DNA of 14,695 nt from DATKKK01 sp035542975 (GCA_035542975.1 DATKKK010000022.1:1-14695), one strand, 5' to 3'; positions 1 to 6,124 are shown, numbered from the stretch's first letter. The notes: generated from the sequence alone by a model not told the origin. Translations and numbers: made by a program.

Positions 1-205
1 ACTCGCAAAGAAACACGGAATCAAAGTGGTTGGAAGCTGGGTTTCAATACCAGACCACACCATCGTAATGGTGTACGAAGCTCCAAACATGGAAGCTATG
101 CTGAAAATCTCAATGGAACCTGAAGTCATGGCTTGGATTGGCTACAACAACACTGAAACGAAGCCCGTGATGACCCTCGAAGAAACCATAAAACTCTTGA
201 AATAG
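1..205 (+). CDS. C-terminal part of a small alpha/beta (dimeric ferredoxin-like) protein, partial
   Basis: The frame is open from the left edge (first whole codon at position 2) and ends in TAG at 203-205, leaving 67 visible residues. The pattern is beta (KVVGSWVSIPDHTIVMVYEA), helix (NMEAMLKISMEPEVMAW), strand, then a short C-terminal helix (TLEETIKLLK). This resembles the second half of small dimeric alpha-beta barrel proteins such as the GYD or DUF3303-type families, but no catalytic motif is visible. The real start lies outside the window. A C-run followed by a T-rich tract directly downstream looks like its terminator. The fold assignment is an inference from pattern only; that it is coding is fairly sure. 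Confidence 0.7.
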   Translation, partial: LAKKHGIKVVGSWVSIPDHTIVMVYEAPNMEAMLKISMEPEVMAWIGYNNTETKPVMTLEETIKLLK

Positions 206-220
206 ACTAGACGAAAGCTT

Positions 221-239
221 TCCCCCCTTTTTTCTTCTT
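221..239 (+). terminator. C-run/T-tract transcription terminator
   Basis: A run of six C is followed by a T-rich tract (TTTTTTCTTCTT at 228-239), 16 bases after the stop of the left-edge gene. Oligo-T tracts on the coding strand are the standard archaeal intrinsic termination signal. A similar CCCC-A-TTTTTT arrangement follows the RAM gene at 8614-8629. Confidence 0.5.
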
Positions 240-244
240 GACCC

Positions 245-256
245 GCGCGCGCTTTT
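245..256. repeat. GCGCGCGCTTTT direct repeat, copy 1
   Basis: This 12-base string recurs exactly and in the same orientation at 755-766. The two copies bracket the zinc-ribbon membrane gene at 276-680. The alternating GC run stands out in an otherwise AT-rich intergenic background. Function is unknown and chance is possible. Confidence 0.35.
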
Positions 257-275
257 CTGCAAACCTTTCTTCTCT

Positions 276-680
276 CTATTTTTCGGTCAATGTCGGATGA
301 ACCAATTGACGACAGTGAGGACACTGAACCAGAGCCTTGTTTTCAGTAGACTTCCATTTCTTCTTACAGAAAGGACACAGATACCAAGCAGTTTTTCCCG
401 GAACAAGAAGAAACTGCCTGCTCAAAACCCAAGTCACCAAGCCCGAAATCAACAACGCGTCTCCCAGCACGAAAAGAAATACCAGTCTGAATTCAAAGCC
501 CGGCACGAAATCCACTGTTTCTGACCACAGAAGGTTAAAGAAAGTTGAGAAAGGATTACCAGCAGTGGAGACTTGCGGCCAAGTTTTCCACAGCGCTACA
601 ACGATAACCATCGTTCCCAGTAGGAACAGCATCAGGCTAAGCGTGTAAGCAGACTTTTGCGTGCGAAGAATCTTTCTCAT
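276..680 (-). CDS. Two-helix membrane protein with C-terminal zinc ribbon
   Basis: This 134-residue protein has two hydrophobic segments (about 12-32 and 64-88) separated by a loop, then a cytosol- or surface-facing tail with two CxxC pairs (C102/C105 and C120/C123) 14 residues apart, a typical zinc-ribbon knuckle. Similar membrane/zinc-ribbon hypotheticals are widespread in archaea and have no known role. The ATG at 680 has GGTGAG about 9 bases upstream, supporting this start. The gene is transcribed divergently from the Lrp-type regulator across a 276-base intergenic region and converges with the left-edge gene. The topology and metal binding are inferred; I do not recognise a named family. 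Confidence 0.8.
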   Translation of the reverse strand: MRKILRTQKSAYTLSLMLFLLGTMVIVVALWKTWPQVSTAGNPFSTFFNLLWSETVDFVPGFEFRLVFLFVLGDALLISGLVTWVLSRQFLLVPGKTAWYLCPFCKKKWKSTENKALVQCPHCRQLVHPTLTEK

Positions 681-754
681 CTCTACATTCTCACCTTTGG
701 GTGTGATGTTTTGCTTATTTGAAATTTGTGAAGCAGAAGTACACTTAACGCCCA

Positions 755-766
755 GCGCGCGCTTTT
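755..766. repeat. GCGCGCGCTTTT direct repeat, copy 2
   Basis: Exact second copy of the 12-base string at 245-256, located in the divergent intergenic region between the zinc-ribbon membrane gene and the Lrp-type regulator. A shared CGCGCG core also occurs in the palindrome at 858-873. Confidence 0.35.
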
Positions 767-857
767 TCCAATCAAACCTTCATATCCATTACTTCAAGTC
801 ATTAATGTCGCGCTCGCGTCATGCTCACGCTCCAACCTGCAAAGACTCAGAACAACA

Positions 858-873
858 ATTAACGCGCGTTAAT
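858..873. promoter_or_regulatory. Perfect 16-bp palindrome, putative operator
   Basis: ATTAACGCGCGTTAAT is identical to its own reverse complement over all 16 bases. It sits 84 bases before the Lrp-type regulator start and about 11 bases upstream of a TATA-like element. Lrp/AsnC proteins bind palindromic sites as dimers and often control their own genes, so an autoregulatory operator is a reasonable inference. It could instead serve the divergent membrane gene. Confidence 0.55.
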
Positions 874-884
874 CACCTAAGGAT

Positions 885-894
885 AAACTTTTAT
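885..894 (+). promoter_or_regulatory. Putative TATA box of the Lrp-type regulator gene
   Basis: AAACTTTTAT matches the archaeal TATA consensus loosely and would place the transcript start near 915-920, giving a leader of about 40 bases before the ATG at 957. A second AT-rich candidate (GATATAG near 932) cannot be excluded. Confidence 0.4.
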
Positions 895-956
895 CCCAAA
901 CCCAAACTCTGAAATAGAATAGGCTCAGTTTGATATAGTAAGGAAGCCTTGAAATT

Positions 957-1517
957 ATGAAGGATATCGAGTTGAAGCTTATCGCTGAACTAATGAAGAA
1001 CAGCCGAAGAAGTGACAGAGACTTAGCCAAAGCACTCGGTGTCTCTCAACCAACAGTGTCTAGGACGATTAGAAAACTGGAGAAAGATGGCATTATCAAA
1101 GAATACACGATGATTCCAGATTTCGCTAAGCTCGGATACGAGTTGATGGGTATCACGTTGATGAACGTGGACGAGGACAGCCCAGAGCATCTCGCACAAG
1201 CGAGGGAAAAAGGAGCCAGAATGTTCGAGAAAGAAACTGTTCACGCTAACCTGATGGCAGTGTCTGGCTCAGAGGCATACAAGAACAGAGCCTTCATAAC
1301 CTTCTATAAAACCTACGCAGACTACGCAAAAGCCATGGACCTCGTTAAGCAAATCCCCTTCTCCGAAGCAACAAATGTTGATTCATTTCTTGTTGATCTA
1401 AATGGCCAGTCACATTACAGGCTTCTCACATTGTCAGAGATAGCTCGACACATTCTGAAAGAAATTAACACAACAAGCAAAGATGCTAAACGCGCGAGAA
1501 AAAACCAACAGTCATAA
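957..1517 (+). CDS. Lrp/AsnC-family transcriptional regulator
   Basis: This 186-residue DNA-binding protein opens with a winged helix-turn-helix of the AsnC type. Residues 4-50 include a SDRDLAKALGVSQPTVSRTI recognition region and a following wing (KLEKDGIIKEYTMIPD). That N-terminal fit is clear. Residues 60-150 would be the effector/oligomerisation part, but they diverge from a standard RAM domain and lack an obvious GxYD-type signature. The C-terminal tail is basic (KDAKRARKNQQS). The ATG at 957 is the first in-frame start that keeps the whole HTH. A perfect palindrome upstream suggests autoregulation. The small membrane protein gene follows after 28 bases and may be cotranscribed. The ligand and targets cannot be read from the sequence. 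Confidence 0.9.
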   Translation: MKDIELKLIAELMKNSRRSDRDLAKALGVSQPTVSRTIRKLEKDGIIKEYTMIPDFAKLGYELMGITLMNVDEDSPEHLAQAREKGARMFEKETVHANLMAVSGSEAYKNRAFITFYKTYADYAKAMDLVKQIPFSEATNVDSFLVDLNGQSHYRLLTLSEIARHILKEINTTSKDAKRARKNQQS

Positions 1518-1545
1518 ATATCAAAAGTAAAGAAGATAGACAGCT

Positions 1546-1821
1546 ATGCTGAACCAAAAAGATCAACCCATTGAAAACGAGAGTGCGCCTCCCAATGATA
1601 TGCAGAAATCAGGTCCGATCGGGCTTGTCGTCGCTTCGATGGTCGGCTTTCTCGTGTGGCTCGTCTTCATCCTGCTCTTCGCTTTGTACTGGTCCGAAGG
1701 GTTTAGTGCATTTCAGAACATCGTTGTCTTCATCGTGTCGCTGTGCATGACTGGTCTGCTCATCGGCTTGATGTGGATTATCTGGGGACGAAATAGATTT
1801 CGAATGTGGAGCAAATGGTAA
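1546..1821 (+). CDS. Small two-helix membrane protein, function unknown
   Basis: The product has 91 residues: a polar N-terminus of about 22 residues, a first membrane segment (about 23-49), a short loop containing WSEGFSAFQN, a second segment (about 56-81) and a short basic aromatic tail (RNRFRMWSKW). The gene follows the Lrp-type regulator by 28 bases on the same strand with no separate strong promoter, so cotranscription is likely. No family is recognised. It is supported as coding by the clean two-helix design and the positive tail; the ribosome-binding site is weak. The 183 bases after it hold no gene that I can support. Confidence 0.65.
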   Translation: MLNQKDQPIENESAPPNDMQKSGPIGLVVASMVGFLVWLVFILLFALYWSEGFSAFQNIVVFIVSLCMTGLLIGLMWIIWGRNRFRMWSKW

Positions 1822-2004
1822 TCTGGCAGAGTGTAAGAATCGACAAAGAGCCGTCACGCGCACGAGCAACATACTATCCATAGCCACTGCTAGGCGCTTC
1901 GTCAGCATTAACCAAGTCATCAACAAAACAATAGAAAATCCTTAAGCCCTAAGTTGGGTTATTGCCAACACACCAGCCCTCTAGAAACTATGCTATGCTT
2001 CAAG

Positions 2005-2316
2005 TTACTCCCACAATATAATCTCTTTACATACCTGCCTCTTTCGTTGGTCATAGTGAAGTAGCGATGCAAGGAAAAATCCCAAGTAAAGGAATTGAAA
2101 GATGCTTAGCAACTCTTTTGGCAAAGAAACCATAGAAGTAGTAGAACAGACACTACGGCTTTGTTCAACTACTTCTAATCCAAGACGCCTTATCTTCTGA
2201 CGAATAGCCTCCTCAGGTTTCTTCATTCTTTCAGCTATGGCCGGCAAGAAATGCCGTTCTTTAACGAGTTCTCGAAGCTGTGTCTCCTCTTCAACCGTCC
2301 ATGGTTTACCTTTCAC
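2005..2316 (-). CDS. Small Myb/SANT-like or HTH DNA-binding protein
   Basis: With the GTG start at 2316 the protein has 103 residues. An AAGGAGG ribosome-binding site at 2323-2329 sits 6 bases before this GTG, which is why I prefer it to an in-frame GTG at 2340 that lacks such a site. The N-terminal 45 residues form a Trp-containing Myb/SANT-like helix bundle (KPWTVEEETQLRELV, then AIAERMKKPEEAIRQKIRRL), followed by GLEVVEQ and a Ser/Thr-rich linker ending in SLPKELLS. The remaining 40 residues are hydrophobic and look degraded or divergent, so the C-terminus may be damaged. A truncated relative of this gene lies inverted at 2759-2917. It follows the two-helix membrane gene by 39 bases on the same strand. 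DNA binding is inferred from the fold. Confidence 0.7.
   Translation of the reverse strand: MKGKPWTVEEETQLRELVKERHFLPAIAERMKKPEEAIRQKIRRLGLEVVEQSRSVCSTTSMVSLPKELLSIFQFLYLGFFLASLLHYDQRKRQVCKEIILWE
2166..2184 (-). repeat. 19-bp arm of an inverted duplication (HTH gene copy)
   Basis: Read on the minus strand this is CTTGGATTAGAAGTAGTTG, identical to plus-strand 2852-2870. Similarity continues on both sides at lower identity (CAGAAGAT upstream, ACTACTTCT downstream) and in the encoded protein. The pair therefore marks two paralogous HTH gene copies in opposite orientation rather than a transposon end. Confidence 0.75.
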
Positions 2317-2322
2317 GGTATT

Positions 2323-2329
2323 CCTCCTT
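2323..2329 (-). promoter_or_regulatory. Strong ribosome-binding site that decides the HTH gene start
   Basis: On the minus strand AAGGAGG is followed by six bases and GTG (2316-2314). This is the best Shine-Dalgarno match in the window and moves the start of the HTH gene eight codons downstream of the longest possible frame. Confidence 0.65.
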
Positions 2330-2355
2330 GAGAATGCCACGGTACGGTCCTATGC

Positions 2356-2616
2356 TTAACTCGCCTTCTGACCGATGATGATTCCGGGCACGAAAGTGAT
2401 TAGATTTGATATAACTACGAAAATCTCGCTATTCCAGGAATGCAGAAAAATCATGTGGACCACCTCGAGAACTGACAAGCAAATGGTCATGCCGATGACA
2501 AACTTGACCGCGTAAACAAGCTTCTCATTAGGCTCCACAATAAGCACGTGCTGATTTCCTCGAGTGCCCTTGCGCCGTATTTTTCTAGTAAGAGCCCGCC
2601 TAATCCAATCAGCCAA
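2356..2616 (-). CDS. Two-helix membrane protein, probably the 3' part of a frameshifted gene
   Basis: This 86-residue frame starts at TTG (2616) and encodes a basic N-terminus (DWIRRALTRKIRRKG) followed by two membrane segments (about 33-58 and 64-82). No family is recognised. An in-frame stop lies just upstream (2623-2625), and the TTG overlaps by 8 bases the end of another minus-strand frame (2609-2779) that is protein-like. Removing one base from the four-T run (2615-2618) joins them as VNDLADWIRRAL, a natural-looking sequence. So this is either the second half of a broken gene or a translationally coupled downstream gene. The HTH gene follows after 39 bases. Confidence 0.6.
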   Translation of the reverse strand: MADWIRRALTRKIRRKGTRGNQHVLIVEPNEKLVYAVKFVIGMTICLSVLEVVHMIFLHSWNSEIFVVISNLITFVPGIIIGQKAS

Positions 2617-2779
2617 AATCGTTCACCGTCACAACATTCCGTCTGCAAGGCTCAACCCAATAACGCCTTGGATTCCTATTCGCATGCCTAATCACGAACT
2701 CCACACTACGAATCAACGTGATAAGAATACACGTCGCCTCCCACACATGATCTGCCCGAACAAAGTTCTTGTCAAGCAA
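2609..2779 (-). pseudogene. Upstream part of the frameshifted two-helix membrane gene
   Basis: The minus strand is open from at least 2779 (TTG) to TGA at 2609-2611, giving up to 56 residues with a protein-like composition (ATCILITLIRSVEFVIRHA, then RNPRRYWVEPCRRNVVTVND). A GTG at 2746 is the other possible start; neither has a clear ribosome-binding site. Its end overlaps the TTG of the two-helix gene by 8 bases in the +1 frame. Loss of a single T in GATTTTGG would fuse both into one protein of about 130-140 residues. Its 5' end meets the truncated end of the inverted HTH copy, which suggests a rearrangement junction around 2745-2780. A genuine short upstream gene or a sequencing error are the alternatives. 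Confidence 0.45.
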
Positions 2780-2917
2780 GGATGCAATGTTGACGTTATT
2801 GCTGAGAAGCTTGAAACGAGCCCTGGCGCAATCTTTCAGAAGATGAAGCGGCTTGGATTAGAAGTAGTTGTCACTAGGCTTCCTGTGACTACTACTTCTT
2901 GTTCGATCTCTGATTAA
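2747..2917 (+). pseudogene. Truncated, inverted paralogue of the small HTH gene
   Basis: From an ATG at 2747 the frame gives 56 residues. From about residue 5 it aligns with the intact minus-strand gene: NKVLVKQGCNVDVIAEKL against LRELVKERHFLPAIAERM, then AIFQKMKRLGLEVVV against AIRQKIRRLGLEVVE, then a TTTS linker against STTS. The first Myb-like helix with its conserved Trp is missing and the frame stops early at TAA 2915-2917, before the LPKEL segment. It therefore looks like a remnant cut at its 5' end. There is no convincing ribosome-binding site. It could still be expressed as a minimal HTH peptide, but I think decay after an inverted duplication is more likely. Confidence 0.6.
2852..2870 (+). 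repeat. 19-bp arm of the inverted duplication (HTH remnant copy)
   Basis: CTTGGATTAGAAGTAGTTG is the exact inverted partner of 2166-2184. It encodes the conserved LGLEVV segment that ends the HTH domain in both copies. Confidence 0.75.
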
Positions 2918-2978
2918 AACATGTGAAGAGCACTATTTTTCACGAGTTTTCCAGAGACTAGCCCATGCGGTTTTTGCC

Positions 2979-3452
2979 TTAAAGCTCCTTCCATCCCATC
3001 AACGGCGGCTCAACACCCATCTGCCAAAGCAGCGCAATCAACTCACCCCTGTGATGCACTTCCTCCTCGAACACGTGAATCAAAACATCCTCCGCTGTAA
3101 CCTCAACCTTCTCGTTCGCATCATTCGTAACCGTATACTTCCTCCCCAGCCCCCCAGCAGGCAACGAACCCAAATAATCATGCATTCGCTTTTCAACATG
3201 CTCCATGTAAGCCTTAACGTCCTGAGAAGTCTTATACTCGTCGAACTTCTTGCGAGAATAAAGCTTCTCCCCTTGCAGAAAGTCCAGCCAGTAATCAACA
3301 GCGTTCAATGTATGAACGAATATGTTCCGCAACGAGTGAAAGCTTGCTTCCCTGTTCTCGACAAACTCGTCCCAAGACAACCTTGCAAGAGCCTCAAAAT
3401 ACCTGTGCCTCACTTCCTCATTATAATCTAAGAGCTGCTTAACCTCAACCAT
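2979..3452 (-). CDS. DinB/YfiT-like four-helix-bundle protein
   Basis: This 157-residue protein has the DinB/DUF664 pattern: an N-terminal helix (QLLDYNEEVRHRYFEALARL), a second helix with H47 (SLRNIFVHTLNAVDYWL), and a last long helix with EEEVHHRGELIALLWQMG followed by a proline (EPPLMGW). Family members bind a divalent metal through three residues, usually His. Here H47 and H134 are present, but the position normally filled by the first His of HxxxH is E130. Glu could still be a ligand. Many family members are thiol- or stress-related enzymes, but the reaction here is unknown. The gene starts 76 bases after the dockerin beta-helix gene on the same strand, with an AT-rich box (about 3489-3498) that may be its own promoter. 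Confidence 0.85.
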   Translation of the reverse strand: MVEVKQLLDYNEEVRHRYFEALARLSWDEFVENREASFHSLRNIFVHTLNAVDYWLDFLQGEKLYSRKKFDEYKTSQDVKAYMEHVEKRMHDYLGSLPAGGLGRKYTVTNDANEKVEVTAEDVLIHVFEEEVHHRGELIALLWQMGVEPPLMGWKEL

Positions 3453-3528
3453 CCAACATCACGCAAACAAACTATTGGCTCGTCTACGTTAATAATTTCT
3501 TCCATCATCCACTCAAGTCTACAAGCGT

Positions 3529-5172
3529 CTAAGGGCTCTTCTGACCATAATAGAAACATATGGTAACCAAATCCTGCATGCCAATCACGCCATAAGGCGC
3601 AGCCAAATCCACTTCCGAATTCCAGTTCGGTTCACCCCGTCTGCAGCCGTAGATTGCAGCCGCCGCAACTAAGTCTAAAATGTCAACTACACCATCATGG
3701 TTGACATCCGCCGGAATCGTAGCACGTTCCCACTCTTCCATAAGCGGATACGCATCAGTGTTATTCAAATCAATCCCATGAGGCGTGTCGCCTATGCCGT
3801 CGCTGCCCGTCTCATTCTGATAAAGACCCCTCAACAAATCAACACCAGTGTGGTTGCTCCAGTAATTCCCGCCTGACGGGTAGCCGTCATCCCAAACGTT
3901 CGGCAACTGCACAAACTCGGGCGTCAAATACACGTGTTGAGTATTGTCTATGAAGTTGTTGTGGTAGAATCTGTTGTCGGTTGAAGAATCAAGCCAGACC
4001 CCGTAATCACTAAACTCGATATTGTTCCCAGACACAACATTATACTTCGAGTCGACAACGTTAACACCGCACGCAGTATTTTCAACCACATCATTTTCAA
4101 TCACAGAATTGTTGTTTGCTGAGTAAATGAGAACTACACCACCTCTGTTCTTCGTTATGCTATTTCTGGAAAGAACATTGTTACAAGAATACCTTAGACT
4201 GATTCCATGTTCGTTGCTCGTTACATTGTTTTCCGCTATCACGTCGTTCGCAGAAACCACCAGACTGATGCCGTACACGTTGTTTGCAAACTTGCCGTTC
4301 CTTATCAGCGAGTCATTAGTATTAGCGAGCAACAACCCTTCAGTGTTATTCCCCACTTCCAACCCTTCAACCGTCACGTTGCGCGAATTTATCAACGCCA
4401 AAAACCCCACACTAGGAAAAGTAGAAGGATTAATCACAATGTTGCTCTTGTTCAATAAGTAATAAACAGGTTTTCCGTCTACCATGTTCGAAGCGTCTAT
4501 GTTCTGAATAAACTGGTCAGGAGTCTCTCCTATAACTCCGAAATTGTATTGATTTCCAAGCATGATATTATTTGAAAGACTGTTGTTAAACGAGTAGAGA
4601 ATAGAAACGCCCTCTCCATTGTCTATCGCACTGTTCTCAACCACGGTGTTGTTGGCGGATTCGTCGAGAACGATTCCACGCATACCGTTCGCACTAACAT
4701 CATTCCCAGCAACAGTGTTTCCCGCAGAACCCTGCAGCCAGATGCCACACCAATTGCTCGTCACTCTGTTGTCCAAGATACGACAACCGCTGCAGTTGAC
4801 CAGAAGTATGCCGCTGTCCCACCATTCTCCTTCCCACGCAGCGCCACTGTTCATTATGGTAAACCCACTGGCCTCAACATTGCTAGCATTCACCGTCACC
4901 ACAGAATCAACTTGAGAACCGTTAATTATCGTTGATTCTTTGCTTTCTCCAACAAGCACAATCGTCTTGTTCACGACTACGTTTTCAGGATACGTGCCGT
5001 TTTTAACGAACACCGTGTCTCCTTCGTTTGCATTGTTAATTGCATCTTGAATATTTGGATAATTATCTGGAACAATAATTGTGTCAGCTTTAGCCAAATG
5101 AATAATAAGTGCAGACGATAACAAGCCCCAAAAAAGCAAGACCATGATTATAGTTGCTAAAAACCTCCGCAT
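3529..5172 (-). CDS. Exported parallel beta-helix protein with C-terminal dockerin
   Basis: The 547-residue protein has a signal peptide (about 1-29, cleavage after AKA). Next comes a NosD/pectin-lyase-like right-handed beta-helix (about 33-430) built of 22-25-residue rungs with N-ladder repeats (NNTV, GISL, NNVLSRN) and many N-glycosylation sequons. A Ca-binding-like GNYWSNHTGVD...GIGDTP block follows. Residues 486-547 are a dockerin. Its first loop, DVNHDGVVDILD (D489, N491, D493, D497, D500), is a complete EF-hand-type calcium loop. The second (D522 to D534) is degenerate. The domain may bind a cohesin or only stabilise the protein. GAGGAG lies a few bases before ATG 5172. There is a 46-base gap to the upstream beta-helix gene. 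Carbohydrate or adhesion roles are guesses. Confidence 0.88.
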   Translation of the reverse strand: MRRFLATIIMVLLFWGLLSSALIIHLAKADTIIVPDNYPNIQDAINNANEGDTVFVKNGTYPENVVVNKTIVLVGESKESTIINGSQVDSVVTVNASNVEASGFTIMNSGAAWEGEWWDSGILLVNCSGCRILDNRVTSNWCGIWLQGSAGNTVAGNDVSANGMRGIVLDESANNTVVENSAIDNGEGVSILYSFNNSLSNNIMLGNQYNFGVIGETPDQFIQNIDASNMVDGKPVYYLLNKSNIVINPSTFPSVGFLALINSRNVTVEGLEVGNNTEGLLLANTNDSLIRNGKFANNVYGISLVVSANDVIAENNVTSNEHGISLRYSCNNVLSRNSITKNRGGVVLIYSANNNSVIENDVVENTACGVNVVDSKYNVVSGNNIEFSDYGVWLDSSTDNRFYHNNFIDNTQHVYLTPEFVQLPNVWDDGYPSGGNYWSNHTGVDLLRGLYQNETGSDGIGDTPHGIDLNNTDAYPLMEEWERATIPADVNHDGVVDILDLVAAAAIYGCRRGEPNWNSEVDLAAPYGVIGMQDLVTICFYYGQKSP

Positions 5173-5218
5173 CGCCTTCTCCTCAAGGGTAGAAAAGGTT
5201 CAAATTGATAGATATGTG

Positions 5219-6118
5219 TTATGGAAAAGCTTCGGGCACCATTAATGGATACCTGTCTTTGTTATCTGCGGCTATCACGTATGGCGTGTCTCCTATACCG
5301 TCACCATTTGCGTCTGTGCCTTTGTAGTCGCTCCAGTAATTGCCTCGACTTCCATCATCCCACGTGGTGTTCTCTCCCCAAATTTTTACCTGAAGCGTGT
5401 TATTGATGAAGTCATTGTGATACACCGTGTTGCTAGATGCGCCTATGTTTATCCAGATGCCACAATAGTTATTGCTCAATTGGTTGTGGACAATGGTATT
5501 GTTGCTTGAAAGCTCCACATCTATAGCGGCATAGGACCCGCCAACGTCCTCGATTCTCTGAATAAAGTTGTCTGTTACCGTGTTGTCGCTAACATTGTAA
5601 AGATGTATCCCACGCAACGTTCCATTCAACACTTCATTATCTTTAACAAGACAGTTGGTTCGCACAGGCGCGCTGCTGCCGGAGCGGTCTATTCGAATAC
5701 CCGTCGTGCAATTTATGACCTTGTTGTTCAAGACGCTGCAATTTTTAACGTCTCGACACCAAATACCAAACGTGCTGTCCCGTACCGTGAGGTTAGCCAC
5801 TGTAGAGCTGTTGGCCGTCACTAGAATTATGATAACACTCGTGCTGCCTCGTTCCACTATCGTCTCATCTCGGCTCTGCCCTTTAATCGTGAGCGTCTTG
5901 TCAACCTTAACATACTCATGATAGACTCCAGGATAAACCAGCAGTGTGTGTCCATTCAACGTCTCGTTTGCGTCTATGGCTTCCTGAATCGTCGCATATT
6001 CCTTGCCCGTGTCGATGTTAACGACTTTGTTTACATGAAAATTGATTATGAAATAGAAAAGCGCAAAAACCAAGATGGCAATCAAGATTACAATGAGAAC
6101 AGCAGCTTTCTTATTCAT
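5219..6118 (-). CDS. Membrane-anchored NosD-like beta-helix surface protein
   Basis: The 299-residue protein has an N-terminal hydrophobic segment (about 5-26) with no clear cleavage site, so it probably stays as a membrane anchor. A short NosD-type entry (GKEYATIQEAIDA, VYPGVYHEYVKVDKTLTIKG) leads into right-handed beta-helix rungs (about 70-250) with repeated N-x-T/S turns. It ends in the GNYWSDYKGTDANGDGIGDT block, an Asp-rich, probably calcium-binding segment, and YPLM. Its ATG is only 6 bases after the tsr3 stop, with no room for a separate promoter, so it is probably cotranscribed with nnr and tsr3. It lacks the dockerin of its downstream neighbour. The beta-helix assignment is firm; the ligand is unknown. 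Confidence 0.88.
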   Translation of the reverse strand: MNKKAAVLIVILIAILVFALFYFIINFHVNKVVNIDTGKEYATIQEAIDANETLNGHTLLVYPGVYHEYVKVDKTLTIKGQSRDETIVERGSTSVIIILVTANSSTVANLTVRDSTFGIWCRDVKNCSVLNNKVINCTTGIRIDRSGSSAPVRTNCLVKDNEVLNGTLRGIHLYNVSDNTVTDNFIQRIEDVGGSYAAIDVELSSNNTIVHNQLSNNYCGIWINIGASSNTVYHNDFINNTLQVKIWGENTTWDDGSRGNYWSDYKGTDANGDGIGDTPYVIAADNKDRYPLMVPEAFP

Positions 6119-6124
6119 TCGTGC

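Noticed and set aside
661..912. Plus-strand 83-codon open frame in the divergent spacer
   Set aside because: It overlaps the start of the minus-strand membrane gene and the palindrome/TATA region, has a low-complexity composition and no ribosome-binding site.
1953..1969. Small hairpin GTTGG-loop-CCAAC between 1546-1821 and the HTH gene
   Set aside because: Only five base pairs and no T-tract; not convincing as a terminator or RNA gene.
1822..2004. Possible RNA gene or small ORF in the 183-base gap
   Set aside because: No tRNA-like or box C/D pattern and no plausible reading frame with a start signal.
2316..2340. Longer start (GTG at 2340) for the HTH gene
   Set aside because: The AAGGAGG site inside this stretch is placed ideally for the GTG at 2316, and the added eight residues are encoded by the ribosome-binding region itself.
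2166..2870. Inverted 19-bp pair as ends of an insertion sequence
   Set aside because: Both arms lie inside coding sequence for the same conserved protein segment, no transposase is present, and similarity is explained by paralogy.
3051..3431. 126-codon open frame opposite the DinB-like gene
   Set aside because: It mirrors the coding pattern of a clear DinB-family protein and shows no domain of its own.
3529..6118. Asn-rich short repeats as a CRISPR or tandem DNA repeat
   Set aside because: The periodicity is at protein level (beta-helix rungs); DNA copies are too divergent and there are no spacers.
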